64,000 bases of DNA from Pisolithus tinctorius (GCA_024663395.1 JANFAH010000002.1:3348001-3412000), one strand, 5' to 3'. Shown: positions 20,963-32,945, counted from the first letter of the stretch. The notes: a model not told the origin generated them from the letters alone. Made by a program: numbers and translations.

Positions 20963-22343
20963 GCAGCAGCAGTTCAGAAATCAGTGATGTATTGTTCCAC
21001 CAAATCTTTTTGTTTCATGGTATGCAATTTGGCGATTGCAGTACCAGCGGTATCAGAGGAGGTGAAAGAGTTTTTGAAATCTTTCATAAAATTGGCAAAG
21101 GAGCTGAAACTTGGGGGGTTCTTTTCCAGAGATGTCTTCTGGAAGGTGGCTGCCCAAGAGCGAGCGACACCTTTTTTCATATACAACAGGGTGTAGACAA
21201 CCTTTTTGGTGTCAGTGTTGTAAATTTCTTCATTTACTAAGAGATAGGTCTGTACAGAGTACAGCCAACTCATAGCATTCTTTTGGTCTCCATCAAAGTC
21301 AGACAGAGCACCAATCTTCAGTTCAGTGGCTTTGATGGCAGTATTGCTGATCATTGCCTTCAATGATGAACCAGACATTGTAATCTGGGGTGGGGGCAGA
21401 GGAGTAGGAAATGTGGTGGCAGGCACTGGTGGGATGGGAGTACCAAGTGTGGCGAGCAACTGAGTAAAGAGGTTTGAGAGGATACCAGAGGTGAATCCTC
21501 TATCCAGTTGTTTGGGTTTGTTGGAGGAGGTGTCAGTGACAGTGCTCTCCTGTTGTCATAACTGTGCGTTCATCATGAGTCTTTGCTCACTCCGCAACCT
21601 TTTCCGCTGGTCATCCACTCACTCTGCACCAACTCTGCCCAACTTCTGTTGGTTGTGAACCATCTCTGCTCCGACTGCTGTCGGACTTGTGTTGCTCTCC
21701 TACCAGACCGAGCAGTCCATTCTCTGAGGGGTCATGTGACTACCTTCGCGGTCAGGTACTCCGCAGCGCGCTCACCACATGGTCCAGCGCCTGGACTACT
21801 TCCTTTTCTGGATGTTCTGTGTTACCTGTTCGTATGTCCTCCATCTACCCTTCATTTGTCATCCAGGAAATTTTACTTGAAAATTTATGAGTCTCCATAT
21901 GTCAGTTCCGATTCCGATTACTGTACCTCCATAGCAGTATAAAAACATGTACTGTACTCCGCTGTTCTTCAGTATGAATATCAACTTAGTTCCTACTCCC
22001 TCTGATTCCGTCTTCTGCCTGTCAGAGTTATCTCCGACTCTCCGTCTGTACTCTCCCTCTGAAATACAAGGGCTGAGATCGTGCAAGGGGGTAGTGCACG
22101 AGCTAAACCCGACGCCCTCACTCCGCTCCACCTTTGTCTCAGTGGTCTTCATCTCTGCTGACACTCTGCTAGTCGGAGTTCTGTTCCTGTGTGTTGGACT
22201 TGCTTCCGGACCCTCCTCTAGACCTTGTTTAGTGTCGGAGTTGGTCGGAGTAGGCCTGGACTTGACACCTGTTCCTTGTCAGATGATGATTCTTCACGAG
22301 TGGGTTGCAATGGTGCCCAATGTCAATTGTTTCAGGGGTTCAT
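20963..22343 (-). pseudogene. F1 gag N-terminal part, interrupted by a solo LTR
   Basis: Minus-strand gag beginning at ATG 22343 (MNP...), split by the C1 LTR at 21554-22267 and cut at 20963 by E1. After a Ser/Glu/Pro-rich leader comes the Gag core (FDGDQKNAMSWLYSVQTYL; AxSWAATFQ; FANFMKDFKNSF; KLHTMKQKDLVEQYITDF), a Retrotrans_gag-type fold. Two stops lie close to the start. A second copy of this gag is F2 (34424-34794). Confidence 0.8.
21554..22267 (+). repeat. Solo C-family LTR C1
   Basis: 714 bp, TGTCATAACT...GGACTTGACA, TSD CCTGT (21549-21553 and 22268-22272). Contains TATAAAA at about 21940 followed by TCAGTATGAATATCAAC. Confidence 0.92.
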
Positions 22344-22397
22344 GGTGGTGCACTAAACAGTGACCGATTCAGCCAAAGGCTGGTAGACTTGAGCTTT

Positions 22398-22848
22398 TGT
22401 TATGCTTGACTGAAGTCAAGATGTAGGGAGAGCTCAAATGCAGATGATTGGTTTCTACTGAGCAATGGCTGCAGTAACCTTCATAAATGATGAAGGATTT
22501 GATCAATGCCATTAAGAGCAGTCCTGGTTAGGGACACTGAGGGTGAAGTTCTGAGGACAACTGCATATGATTGAGCAGCTCAAGTCTGGAGTTCCAGGAC
22601 TTGAGCTGGCAGGCTAAATACTACAAAGAAACGGACCATAAGGCATCCACATGTATCAAGGTAACTACACCATTGGTTGAACAACAGCAGCACATGTCCT
22701 AAGCATGTAGAGGGCAAGTAATGCTAGTGGCAGAAATAGAGAGCCATTGGATCAGAGAGAAGATGGCTCTAAAAGGAAAGATGGTCCAATGGATCAAACA
22801 TAAGGTAAACATACAGTGAAAACGAAGAAACAGGGGTGAAACATAACA
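22398..22848 (-). repeat. F1 5' LTR
   Basis: 451 bp with TGTTATG...GCATAACA ends (terminal inverted repeat). It lies 54 bp upstream of the F1 gag ATG in element orientation. It is inserted in D1, whose sequence resumes at 22849. Confidence 0.75.
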
Positions 22849-24044
22849 CAAAGAGGATTGGTAAGTATTGGCAATGAACAAGTCAAAATATCACAAAATG
22901 AGTCAAATGGAGTCAGAAACTGAGTAAGTGCACTGATATCACATTAGGGGTGGCAATGCAAGTCAGATCTTGGTGGAGACATCTCTAGATCCAAAGATGG
23001 CACAACAGATGGATGGTGTTTCCAGATAGGGAAGTGTTAATTCCAGAATTGAAGGGCATGAGTCAGGCATCAAAGGGGCTAGGGCATTGGGGGTCTGTGG
23101 GGCAACAGGAGCATAAGTGATAACATCTCCCACCCATTCATCCTCTCAGCAAAGTTAACAAGAGCTTCATGAATGGGGCTCTGATGGAGGAGGAGGAGAA
23201 GGGGGGATGTCTTCTGCTGTGTCTTGCAGTAAGAAGGCAAGATGCATGTCATACTTGTCATGGATGTGATCAGGGAGGGCAGAGAACAGTAGATTATGCT
23301 GCACTGTTGCAATGTGGGGAGAATGATGGACGAGATTGGAATAAAGACAGTGCAGGGAGCAGGGAGGAATGATCCATATGCTTCATCAACTGGGGAGACT
23401 GAAATGACCACATAAGACCTTTCTAACCATGTGACAGACCTGAGACAACCAAAGAATGTCCTTCTGGAAGTCATACTGACAAGGAGAACACACTGACCAA
23501 GCTGCATGGGATGGGGCAGGGCTGACAATGATGGGATGAACCAGGGGGCTTCGGGATGGAAGCTGGTGGGAATGCCTGGCAGATATACATAGCCACTGTC
23601 TCTGGCAAATGAGACAAGTGAGATGATTGATGAAGAGGCAGCCATATCTGATGGACTTAGCAAAATGAGTGTCTGATGGATGGAGTGCTGTAGAAATGCA
23701 TAGTGTGTGAGGATCCTCTCCAAATTTGGAAGGCAGAATCACATGGCTGAGCACTTTAAGTATGTAGTTGATATCTTTGGAAATGGTGGGGATATGATGA
23801 AAACTGGAATGCCATACATGGGTGCTAAAAACTTTTAATGCATGCTTAACTTGCTTCCTCTTTTCTCTTTAGCACTCACAACTTGTTCTTGTGCAATGGA
23901 TGACTGCTAAAATCCAGCAGTCTTTCTATGCATGAGGGCTATAGTCTTCATCTGCACTCATGGCATGGGCATGCAACTTGTTGACAAGTTAGGCAGACTG
24001 AGAGTCAGCTGTAACCATGTCCACAACACCTTTGGTGTGTGACA
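22849..24044 (-). repeat. D1: truncated 1.75-kb D unit
   Basis: In minus orientation it starts TGTCACACACC (24044) and is cut at 22849 by F1. Closely similar to D2 (37702-43332) and D3 (58450-61117). It contains the D ORF (listed separately). Confidence 0.7.
23079..23723 (-). pseudogene. D1 ORF (unknown protein, conserved among D copies)
   Basis: About 214 codons with the same frame and strongly similar product in D3 and, in pieces, D2. Shared segments include GYxYLPGxPTSF, a QLGQCVL-VSMTSRRTFFG block and ERSYVVxSVSPV. Differences between copies are mostly conservative (Val/Ile, Leu/Phe), suggesting past selection on the protein. No family recognised. A frameshift near 23690 separates the N-terminus, which continues in another frame (23754-23386 region). 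Confidence 0.5.
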
Positions 24045-24055
24045 ATGCCAGACCC

Positions 24056-26550
24056 TGTCATATCCATGACTCTCAGACTCAATCCCAGTCCAGTCTGAAC
24101 CCCTAGCCCCTAACTCCAGTCAAGTCCGGTCCTAGTCTGGCCTAGAAAACCTAACCCCAGCCTAGAGAACACAACTCCAGTCCTAGATAACCCAACTCAG
24201 GCCTAGGTAACTCAAGTCTGGTCTTTTACCCCTATCTCTGGTCCATTCCAGCCTCCTGGCCTTGTGCTGCTCCACCCTGGTCCTCCCAGGTCCATGTCTG
24301 GGTCACACAGACATAACTCCAGTCTGTTTCCTGTTGTTTGTACTATATTTAGTCTAGTCCCCCTTGCTGATCCTTGCTTACAGTACAAACCTGTGTCTGA
24401 CTCCAGTTATGCTGGTCACCCAGACTTTAACTATTAGTCTTGGCACAGCCTCCATGGCTGTCCACACCTTGCTAATCCTCTCACTAATAGCTTATTCACA
24501 AGTTCAGCTTCATGTTCATTATCCCAGACTGGCCTTGTGTATTTACAGTGAGGGACAAAAGTGTTGCAATGTGTGTGAGATGTGACTTGTTGGTGATGTA
24601 GCTTGGGCTATTCTGCACAGATAATCGTGATACCTATACTATTGGAAAGGGGTGACTCTAAGCTTTCCAGCGCACTAAGGTTCGGTCCAAACAAAGCAAT
24701 ACATGCTGAGATACACCCTATTCTTTCCAAAAAGTGTGTTGCGACACTTTTGTCCCTGACTAGTGAAATAGTGAAAAGTGACCTTTTGATGGGATTGAGG
24801 GCATGAAGGATGGGAGAATATGATTACATAATAAACCACATGATCAACCAGATGATTTGTCAGCATGTAAACAATGAGAAAAATTGGACTTGTACCATTA
24901 ATCCTCCCTCTTTTACCACAACTCATGAAATCATCTCTCTAGCTCACATGGTCATTTTCTCAAGGAATTCTTATCAAATGCTGGTGGCCACCACAGTGCC
25001 ATCAGTATGACATGCTCTCAGAACCATCAGTCTCTTAAAAAACCTGCTATCAGTCATTTCCTGGACTGTTTCCCTCCCCATGCCTGATGTGTTCTGGGAC
25101 TAATCAGTACTTGGAAGGCTGAAAATGTTATGGAGGTCAATCTGGCACTTCAGAACATGATGTACAAACCAGTCCCCTCTCAACCAATGCATTTCTGGCA
25201 CAGGGACAGTGGTTTGGAAGTTGGGGTGAGACAAAACCTCCTTGTGCTCTGAGCACCATAAGAGGGTTCACTAGATCTTGCTCTGATCTGAACTGTAGAT
25301 GACTGGGGAAGGATTATTTGGTCATATGTGACCCAAGGCAATATTCAGGGCCAGATGGAAGCACAGGATTCTGCTCCATGGCAGTTCAGTAGCATATCCT
25401 TCTGATGACACCCAGGGGTAAAGAGGATTTTGTCTTGCCCTAACTTCCATACCACTGTCCCTGTGCCAGAAATGCATTGGTTGAGAGGGGATTGGTTTGT
25501 TCACCATGTGCTGAAGTGCCAGATTGACCTCCATAACATTTTCAGCCTTCCAAGTACTGATTAGTCCCAGAACACATCAGGCATGGGGAGGGAAACAGTC
25601 CAGGAAATGACTGATAGCAGGTTTTTTAAGAGACTGATGGTTCTGAGAGCATGTCATACTGATGGCACTGTGGTGGCCACCAGCATTTGATAAGAATTCC
25701 TTGAGAAAATGACCATGTGAGCTAGAGAGATGATGTCATGAGTTGTGGTAAAAGAGGGAGGATTAATGGTACAAGTCCAATGTTTGTCATTGTTTACATG
25801 CTGACAAATCATCTGGTTGATCATGTGGTTTATTATGTAATCATATTCTCCCATCCTTCATGCCCTCAATCCCATCAAAAGGTCACTTTTCACTATTTCA
25901 CTAGTCAGGGACAAAAGTGTCACAACACACTTTTTGGAAAGAATAGGGTGTATCTCAGCATGTATTGCTTTTTTTGGACCGAACCTTAGTGCGCTGGAAA
26001 GCTTAGAGTCACCCCTTTCCAATAGTATAGGTATCATGATTATCTGTGCAGAATAGCCCAAGCTACATCACCAACAAGTCACATCTCACAAACACTGCAA
26101 TGCTTGTGTCCCTCACTGTAACCCCTGTACATACTTCATAGCTCCTCAGTCAGAATATCAACTTAGTATTACCCTCAACTCCATATTACCCCTCAAGACT
26201 ACTCTATAGCTAAGGCCAAGCCTTAAGCTATCCCCAGCCCCTGTCCTGCCCTCTCCCCAGCTTGCAGAAGGGTACAGCACATAAGCTGAAACCATGGGAG
26301 GTAGGTCCAACCCCAGACCAGCTTCCCCCTGTGTGCACCCCAAGACCAGCTGGTTTCCCATGGTCCTGGTCTTGTTCCCATGCTCCCAGTCTTAAGTCTG
26401 GAGGACTGGACTTAACCCCTAACCTCCGGCCTTAACTCCAGCCCAACTGGACTTAACCCCTGTCTCCCAGCCTTAACTTCGGCCACCTGGACTAGCCCCT
26501 GTCACCTGGTCTTGAAGCCTGGTCACCCAAGGGTAAACCTGTACTTAACA
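24056..26550 (+). repeat. Solo G-family LTR G1 (interrupted)
   Basis: About 920 bp when the foldback at 24546-26118 is removed. TGTCATATCC...GTACTTAACA, TSD GACCC (24051-24055 and 26551-26555). Both ends contain short degenerate tandem subrepeats (TAACTCxxGTC; CTGGACTTAACCCC). Confidence 0.9.
24546..26118. mobile_element. Tc1/mariner-type foldback element 1
   Basis: 1,573 bp, CAGTGAGGGACAAAAGTG...CACTG, flanked by TA on both sides (24544-24545 and 26119-26120), with nearly identical inverted arms of about 700 bp (24546-about 25241, about 25421-26118) and a spacer of about 180 bp. Both arms carry the same decayed open stretches, one of them (EIISLAHMVIFSRNS) resembling the helix-turn-helix of a Tc1-type transposase. 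It sits in the G1 LTR, where uninterrupted copies read TTTAACC. Confidence 0.85.
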
Positions 26551-28529
26551 GACCCATGCACTCCAGATCCTGCAAAGGTCTCCTCTGATATACTTTCTAG
26601 GACATGGAGCATCCAGCACCATACAAGACCTTTGTGTCAAGTCCAGGCCTACTCCAACCAACTCTGACACTATATAAGGTCTAGAGAGTGGTTCAGAAGC
26701 AAGTCCAACATGAAGGAACAGAACTCCGACTGGCAGAGTGGTGGCAGGAACAAAGGCCACTGAGACACAGGCAGAGTGGAGTGAGGGCATCGGGTTTAGC
26801 TCATGCACGATCTCAGCCCTCGTATTTCAGAGGGAGAGTACAGACAGAGAGTCAGAGATAACTCTGACAGGCAGAAGACAGAATCAGAGGGAGTAGGAAC
26901 TAAGTTGATATTCATACTGAGGAATGGTGGAGTATGATACATGCTTTTATACCACTACAGAGGTACAGTAACCGGAATTGGAACTGACATATGGAGACCC
27001 AGAAAATTTCAAGTAAAAACTTCCTAGACGATGAATGAAGGGTAGGCAGAGGACATATGAATGGGTAACATAGAACATCCAGAAAAGGAAACAGTCCAGG
27101 TGCTGGACCATGCAGTGTGTGCACTGTGGAGTACCTGACTGCATGCTGTCAGGGAAAAGTCTGAAGGTAGTCACATGACCCCTCAGAGAACAGTCCACTT
27201 GGTCTGGTAGGAGAGCAACACAAGTCTGACAGCAGTCAGAGCAGAGATGGCTTGCAACCAACAGAAGTTGGGCAGAGTTGGTGTGGAGTGAGCAAACAAC
27301 CAGTGGAAGATGGTGCAGAGTGAGTAGGGACCTAGAATGAATGCACGGTTATGACACTTTGTCTCCTGAAGTACATTTTCATATGTGAACCCAATACCTC
27401 TTGAGTTTCCATATGAAATTGCACCACCTGACCCACATGAGGTCATCCCAGACAAGGTTGAGTACATTGAGAATAACCATGAACCAAAAAATCCTAGTGG
27501 AAGCCTCATCCATGCCTTTTGATGACCACTTGCATAAATATGTACTGTATGTCTCCCCAAGTCATGAAACTACTGGAGGGAACTCATGGCATTGTACAAA
27601 ATGTGTATGTATCAATGATTATTGGCCATTTGTTGACTGTGGCAACACATTTGACACCCTGAAACCTACTTTCTTGCCCTTCAAGCTGGGCATAGAAGAT
27701 CACCATCTACTGAAACTCAGAGTGACTGCTAAGAGCTCATAGATATCCCCAGTAGTCATATTTCTCTCATGTTCCTCAAACAGATCAGACCAATTGGGTG
27801 AAAAAGGACTTGGTCCTTGGTCTCTGAGGTATGGTGGACACTGGTTTGGTGTCTGGGCAGGCCAACTCTGATGGACAAGCAATCTTGATATGTAAGTGTA
27901 TCAACCACATGTTTCAGTCAGTCCTTATGTCTCTCAGCTGCCATGCCTCACCCATCTGACCCTAACACAGCATACAAGGCTCTCAAGGGGGCTGGCTGCA
28001 TGCCATTCTCCTGAAGCAATGATGGCCTTGCCATTGTTCACTCACCTATTTGTCTTCAAAAGGTATGCATGTTCTCATTGCTGCATTCTGTGCCAGTGAC
28101 AGTTTGGCAACCATGGTATTCCTAGCACCTGGTCTCTTGCTATGGTGTATCTACATGGAATGCCCACCATCCACAAACCACTTGGGGCAGCAAATGTGAT
28201 GACAAGAGTTGTAGAAATGTTCATGCAGATAGGTAACTTGGAGGCACTTTCATCTCCTTCAGGTGAGATGCTTTTCTTTGGTGGCAGGCAGCAGCATGCC
28301 AACTTTGAAGCTCTGCACATCCTAGGGGAATGGACTGTCAAGCACATTTCTTAAGCTTGGCAATTTTCAATATTGATGCTGGTGATGCTTAGGGAAATGA
28401 TTTAGTCCTTGAAGTGGCCTGGAGTAGTGCTAGGATAGTCACAATGTGGCAGGTATATGACTTCATGCAGTGTCATTAATACAGACAAGCAAGTCTCCCT
28501 GTCATTGCATGATGCAGCTATCTGATCCC
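26551..28529. other. Unrecognised sequence between G1 and G2
   Basis: About 1.26 kb after the C2 LTR (26635-27356) is removed, not matched elsewhere in the window. The plus strand has open stretches 27401-27742 (112 codons, two CxxC-like Cys) and 28142-28354 (70 codons, begins MVYLHGMPTIHKPLG) with possible GTATGC...CAG splice borders near 28060-28115. This could be the remains of a host gene or of an older element. I cannot assign a function. Confidence 0.35.
26635..27356 (-). repeat. Solo C-family LTR C2
   Basis: 722 bp, reverse-complement C LTR, TSD CTTTG (26630-26634 and 27357-27361). Confidence 0.92.
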
Positions 28530-29744
28530 TGTCATATCCATGACTCTCAGACTCAAGCCCAGTCCAGTCCAGACCCCTAGCCCCTGTCTCCAGTCAACTC
28601 CAGTCCTAAATGACCCAACTCCAGCCTAGATAACTCAAGTCCGGTATTTTACCCCTATTTCCGGTCCACTCTGGCCTCCTGGTCTTGCACTGCTCCACCC
28701 TGGTCCTCCCAGGTCCATGTCTGGGTCACCTGGACATAACTCTGGTCTGTTTTCCATCGTTTGTACTATATTTAGCTTGGTCCTCATCTAACTCTGCTTA
28801 CTGTACAAATGCTGTGTCCAACTCTGGTTATGCCAGTCACCCAGACTTTAACTATTAGTCTTAGCACAGCCTCTATGGCTGTCCCCTCTTACTAATCACC
28901 TTGCTAATAGCTTATTAACAAGTCTGGCTCTATGTTCATTACCCTGGACTGGCCTCATGTATTTAACCTCTGTACATACTTTGTAGCACTGTCACAACCA
29001 TGCATTCATCCTAAGTCCTCACTCATTCTGCACCCCTTTCCACTGGTCATTCACTCACTCCACACCAACTCCACCCACCCCTGAGGTTTACAAGTCATCT
29101 CCACTCTGACTGCTGTCAGACTTGTTCTGGTCTCCTACCAGACCATGTGGACCGTTCTCTGGGGAGTCATGTGACTACCCTTCGGACTTCTCCCTGACAG
29201 TGCACAGTCAGGTACTCTGCAGCATGCACACCACATGGTCCAGTGCCTGGACTGTTCCCTTTTTGGGATGTTCTATGTTACCTGTTCATATGTCCTCCAT
29301 CTACCCTTCATTTGTCATCTAGGAAGTTTTACTTGAAATTTTACAAGTCTCCATATGTCAGTTCTGATTCCGGTTACTGTACCTCCATAGTAGTATAAAA
29401 GCATGTATTGTACTCCACTGTTCTTCAGTACAAATATCAACTTAGTTCCTACTCCCTCTGTCTCTGACTTCTGCCTGTTGGAGTTATCTCTGACTCTCTG
29501 TCTGTACTCTCCCTCTGAAATACGAGGGCTGAGATCATGCAAGGGGGTAGCACATGAGCTAAACCCAATGCCCTCACTCTGCTCTGCCTTTGTCTCGGCA
29601 GACTTCATTCCTGCCAACACTCTGCCAGTTGGAGTTCTGCTTTCTTGTGTTGGACTTGCTTCTGAACCTCTCCCCAGACCTTGTCCAGTGTCAGAGTTGG
29701 TCAGGGTAAGCCTGGACTTGACAAGCACCTCAGTCAGAATATAC
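28530..29744 (+). repeat. G2 LTR (interrupted and truncated)
   Basis: Starts TGTCATATCC and is interrupted by C3 (28990-29723). It is cut off at 29744, just past the TCAGTCAGAATAT start-site motif, by the oppositely oriented G3. Confidence 0.85.
28990..29723 (+). repeat. Solo C-family LTR C3
   Basis: 734 bp, TGTCACAACC...GGACTTGACA, TSD AGCAC (28985-28989 and 29724-29728). Confidence 0.92.
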
Positions 29745-30197
29745 TGTGAAGTACAGGTTTACCCTTGGGTGACTGGGCTTCAAGGCTGGGAGACAGGGGC
29801 TAAGTCTGGCTGACTGGAGTCAAGGCCAGGAGACAGGGGCCAAGTCCAGTTGGACCAGAGTTAAGGCTGGAGGTCAGGGGTTAAGTCCAGAGGACTGGAC
29901 TTAAGACTGGTAGCACAGGAAGAAGGCCAGTAGCATGGGAAACTGACCAGTCTTGGAGTGTGCACAGGGGCAACCAGTCTGGGGTTGGATCTACCTCCCT
30001 TGGTCTCAGCTTATGTGCTGTACCCTTATGCAAGCTGGGGAGAGGTCTGGGACAGGGGCCAGGGATAGCTTAAGGCTTGGCCTTAGCTATTGAGTAGACT
30101 TGGGGTGTAGTACAGAGTTGAGGGTAATACTAAGTTGATATTCTGACTGAGGTGCTGTGAAGTATGTACAGAGGTTAAATACATGAGGCCAGTCTGG
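29745..30197 (-). repeat. G3 LTR, first part
   Basis: Reverse-oriented G LTR beginning TGTGAAGTACAGG. It breaks at CCAGTCTGG, where D4 begins. Sequence that fits the next part of the same LTR, in the opposite orientation, is at about 37670-37701 next to D2. Confidence 0.75.
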
Positions 30198-30244
30198 TGT
30201 CACACACCAAAGGTGTTGTGGACATGGTTACAGCTGACTCTGCC
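30198..30244 (+). repeat. D4: first 47 bases of a D unit
   Basis: TGTCACACACCAAAGG... matches the D terminus in reverse orientation to D2. It is cut by the H LTR after CTGCC. D2 ends at the same internal position with GGCAG, indicating that D4 and D2 are two parts of one D copy. Confidence 0.75.
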
Positions 30245-30644
30245 TGTAACGACCAGTAGACTTTTCGCTTCTGCATTTCCTAGTTCTCCATATATATCCA
30301 CTCCCTGGTTAGGGTTCCGCTTTAGGGATGCTTAGTCATCTCGGACTTTTCCTTTTAAGTTACTCTTTCATGCTTACATGATACTTAGTAAGGCCATGCC
30401 TCATTGCTAATGCATGTTCATGTTCGTCCAGTAGCATAGTTCTCTCTTTTGTTTGCTTCTTTCTAGAATGTTCTCTCATGGAAGTATGTACAAACAGTAA
30501 GGCAGTATATAAGTCCTGTCATTTGTCATAGCCAGTTTCTCTAATCTAGTTCGTTTTGAGCCTAGTCCTCATTCAACAGGTTCTACTCCCAAGCTCTCTG
30601 GTTTGAAGTGATAGCTGAGAAGACTCTTGTCTTTGGTTGCTTCA
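30245..30644 (+). repeat. H LTR, plus orientation
   Basis: 400 bp, TGTAACGACC...GGTTGCTTCA, matching 43333-43732 in reverse complement. The left flank CTGCC (30240-30244) equals the reverse complement of the flank of the other LTR (GGCAG, 43328-43332), as expected of the two TSD copies of one element whose right part has been inverted. Confidence 0.88.
30506..30513 (+). promoter_or_regulatory. H LTR TATA box
   Basis: TATATAAG, about 30 bases before the predicted transcript start at about 30538-30542. Confidence 0.6.
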
Positions 30645-30647
30645 CTT

Positions 30648-30658
30648 GAACTAGATTA
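30648..30658 (+). promoter_or_regulatory. H primer-binding site (self-priming type)
   Basis: GAACTAGATTA, three bases after the LTR, is the perfect 11-base reverse complement of LTR bases 30542-30552 (TAATCTAGTTC), located where the transcript should begin. The sequence is unrelated to the A/E pair, but the geometry is the same. Confidence 0.65.
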
Positions 30659-31411
30659 CTACTTCTCCCCTACCACTTCATACCTGGCGCCGAGGGTCAA
30701 TGGCAGTATGATACTTGTAGTGGGCAGATCGCCCTGTAGCCTTTCTTCTTCACCTCCATCAGTGTGACCGAGAGCACCTGAGCGATAGAGCCAGTTGGGC
30801 AAACATCTTAGGGAGTTTTAGTTCTACGTATATACACCATCCCGAGGTCGAGCTCGGTGTATGCAGGGCGATGCTTGATCAAGAGGGCCTGCAAGGTCCA
30901 GAGTGGCTGAGCCATATATAGTCATAGTTCCCGCATGGCAGCAGAGGTAGACCTGTAGTCGACATTTTTGCACCCACTGTAGTTTGCATAGTGTGCCAGG
31001 CTGGTCTCTCCCTATTTCTAGGAGATTGATCAGGTGTGTGACAGTGAATGGACTACATGTTTAGTGGTCCTAAACATCATCGGCAAGTAGTATGCCTACG
31101 TAGCTTTCACGTTACCACCATTCCTGCCATCAAGAAGGAAGAGGTCGAGCTTTGTCTCCCTCTTAGGTTCCTCCCTTACAAAAGGGAACTCTCTACTCCA
31201 CACCTCTCGTGCTCACTTTCCCCACTCACCCTGCTCCCCTTGCCTCCTCTCAAGCTTTTCCGTGAGGTAACTCCGGAGCGCATTTACCCTTCACCCTCGC
31301 CCTCCCCTGACCCAAACGAGCTTGGGTTCATTTTTAATCAACCCTACAATCTTCGGAACAGATGTTCCATCCACCGCCCCCTCTGAAAACCGGTCCTGCT
31401 AACCAGCAGAA
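30659..31411 (+). other. H 5' leader
   Basis: Long noncoding leader between the primer-binding site and the gag ATG. A 112-codon open stretch (31048-31386, Pro/Leu-rich) starts upstream in another frame and ends just before gag. I see no evidence that it is a gene. Confidence 0.5.
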
Positions 31412-31795
31412 ATGGATCCCACACAGCCCCAGCCACCCACCATTGATTATGCAATGGTGCAAGCCATGGCAGCAGCTATGGCACAAGCAATGCAGCAATA
31501 CATGCTGGCGCCAGCTGTGGCACAAACTTCCAACTTCGACCCCACCAAAAGGGGTGTCACAGAGCCTGGAACTTTCAATGGTTCTGTGGCAAAATACAAA
31601 GAGTGGGCAATCAGAATGAGAGCCTACTGCAAAGTGGCCATCCACCGCTATACAAGTCAGGATTGCATGGCTTTCTGGACCCAGATGACTGGTCCAATTG
31701 CTGGCAACTACACCCCTGCCAAGTTGGACTTCCACTTGGCAAATGGAAATTGGCCTACCATTGATGAGGTGGTAGCAGATCTCAACTCTTGTGAT
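31412..31795 (+). pseudogene. H gag N-terminal fragment
   Basis: ATG at 31412 opens a Gag N-terminus rich in Met/Ala/Gln (QAMAAAMAQAMQQY) followed by the start of a Gag core (FNGSVAKYKEWAIRMRAY). Similarity ends at about 31795 in the VVADL motif. The sequence that should follow is found at 47980-48270 (FRPMNNGDWAWKKM) and the C-terminus at 47974-47630, so the gene has been broken up. Confidence 0.75.
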
Positions 31796-32369
31796 GTCCT
31801 TGTACTTCCTCTTGCCATCCTCCTCTGTCATGGCCTCACCTGCTGTCTTGCCCTCACCTTCTGTCAAGGGGCCTTGTGTTTCCTCTCCCTGACTGGCTTC
31901 TTTCCTTGCCCCTTCTGTTCCTTTGTTCTCTGTGCTATCTCCTTCAGTCACCTCCACTACCTGCTCATCTGTTCCCATCCTTTCCTGTAGTCTTTGCATG
32001 TATGCTGCTTGGTCTGTATGTAGCTTGGTACCTTCTCATGGTGTGAATGTGTGTAACTGTCTTGCACTGTATTCACCATGTAATGGGGTTCCATTCAGTG
32101 TGACAAGTTTGTAAGCATTCTGGAGCCACTCTGTGATCCTGTGTGGTATTGACCATTTCAGAACTAGTTTGCATTCTGTTTTAAACATGTAGTCAGTGTC
32201 GCTTCTGTAGATCTGGATGAGTTGTCTGGGATTAAAGACTACTTTGCCTGGGTGTCTTTGTAGGACTCTTTGGTCAAATGCCCTTTATTGTTCTAATGTG
32301 TGTTTCACTGCTTCATCATACCCATCTAGTCTCTGTTGTGCTGCATATGTCATGTGCATTGCTGCTTCC
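31796..32369 (-). pseudogene. Pol C-terminal fragment of another retroelement
   Basis: The minus strand encodes, with a few stops, the SH3-like end of an integrase: RAFDQRVLQRHPGKVVF, QIYRSDTDYMFKTECK, LVLKWSIPHRITE, YKLVTLNGTPLHGEYSARQL, then an acidic E/G/T-rich tail (to about 31796). This string is typical of a basidiomycete retroelement family distinct from A, E, H and K. It is bordered by A2 on one side and the H gag fragment on the other. Confidence 0.65.
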
Positions 32370-32945
32370 TGTTAAGTCCACATCATCACCAGTCCAAAGC
32401 TGGTCCAGAGTCCAGTTGGGGGCCAGAGGGGAATATGAGATACTAGATGGTTTGGACTATTGGACTTAGTGACTTGGTAGCAGTGCTATTCCCTTGCATG
32501 GGCCATAGTCCAGTTGAGAGACAGAAGACAGAGGGGACTGGGCTAGATGAGACTAATTTGATTTCAGACTGAGGCTAAACAAATGTTTCTATGGCTTAAA
32601 TACTAAAGGTAAACTAAGTGTAATGTAGCACTGGAGACTGGTTTGCACCAGTACAGCAATGATTGGTAAACAGATTGGTAAGTAAGATGTTACAAAGAAT
32701 ATTATCAAGCAAAGTATGAACAAAGGATTACTGGGAACTGGGGCAGGACTAGTGACAGGGCTGGGTATTACACTGGTCCAGTGCCAACTGAGTGGACAAC
32801 TTGATTGGGCACTGCCTCACAGTGCCTCATGAGCTAACACATTTCTGGGTCTAAGGGTTAAGGCTGGGACTGGGGCAAGGGTTGGATAAGACTGGTTGAG
32901 ACTGGGGTAGAGCCAGTCTAGGGTAGTCTAGACATGGTTGTGACA
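32370..32945 (-). repeat. A2 3' LTR
   Basis: 576-bp A-family LTR in reverse orientation, TGTTAAGTCC...GTTGTGACA, with the A/E polypurine tract next to it (GTATCCCCCTCTT, 32946-32958) and then the accessory gene. CpG-depleted. Confidence 0.88.

Noticed and set aside
24603..26061. Pairs of identical short ORFs on both strands
   Set aside because: They arise from the mirror-image arms of foldback 1; each is the same decayed sequence read twice.
31334..31999. 221-codon minus ORF as a single gene
   Set aside because: It spans the junction at about 31795; its left half is antisense to H gag and only its right half is the integrase tail.
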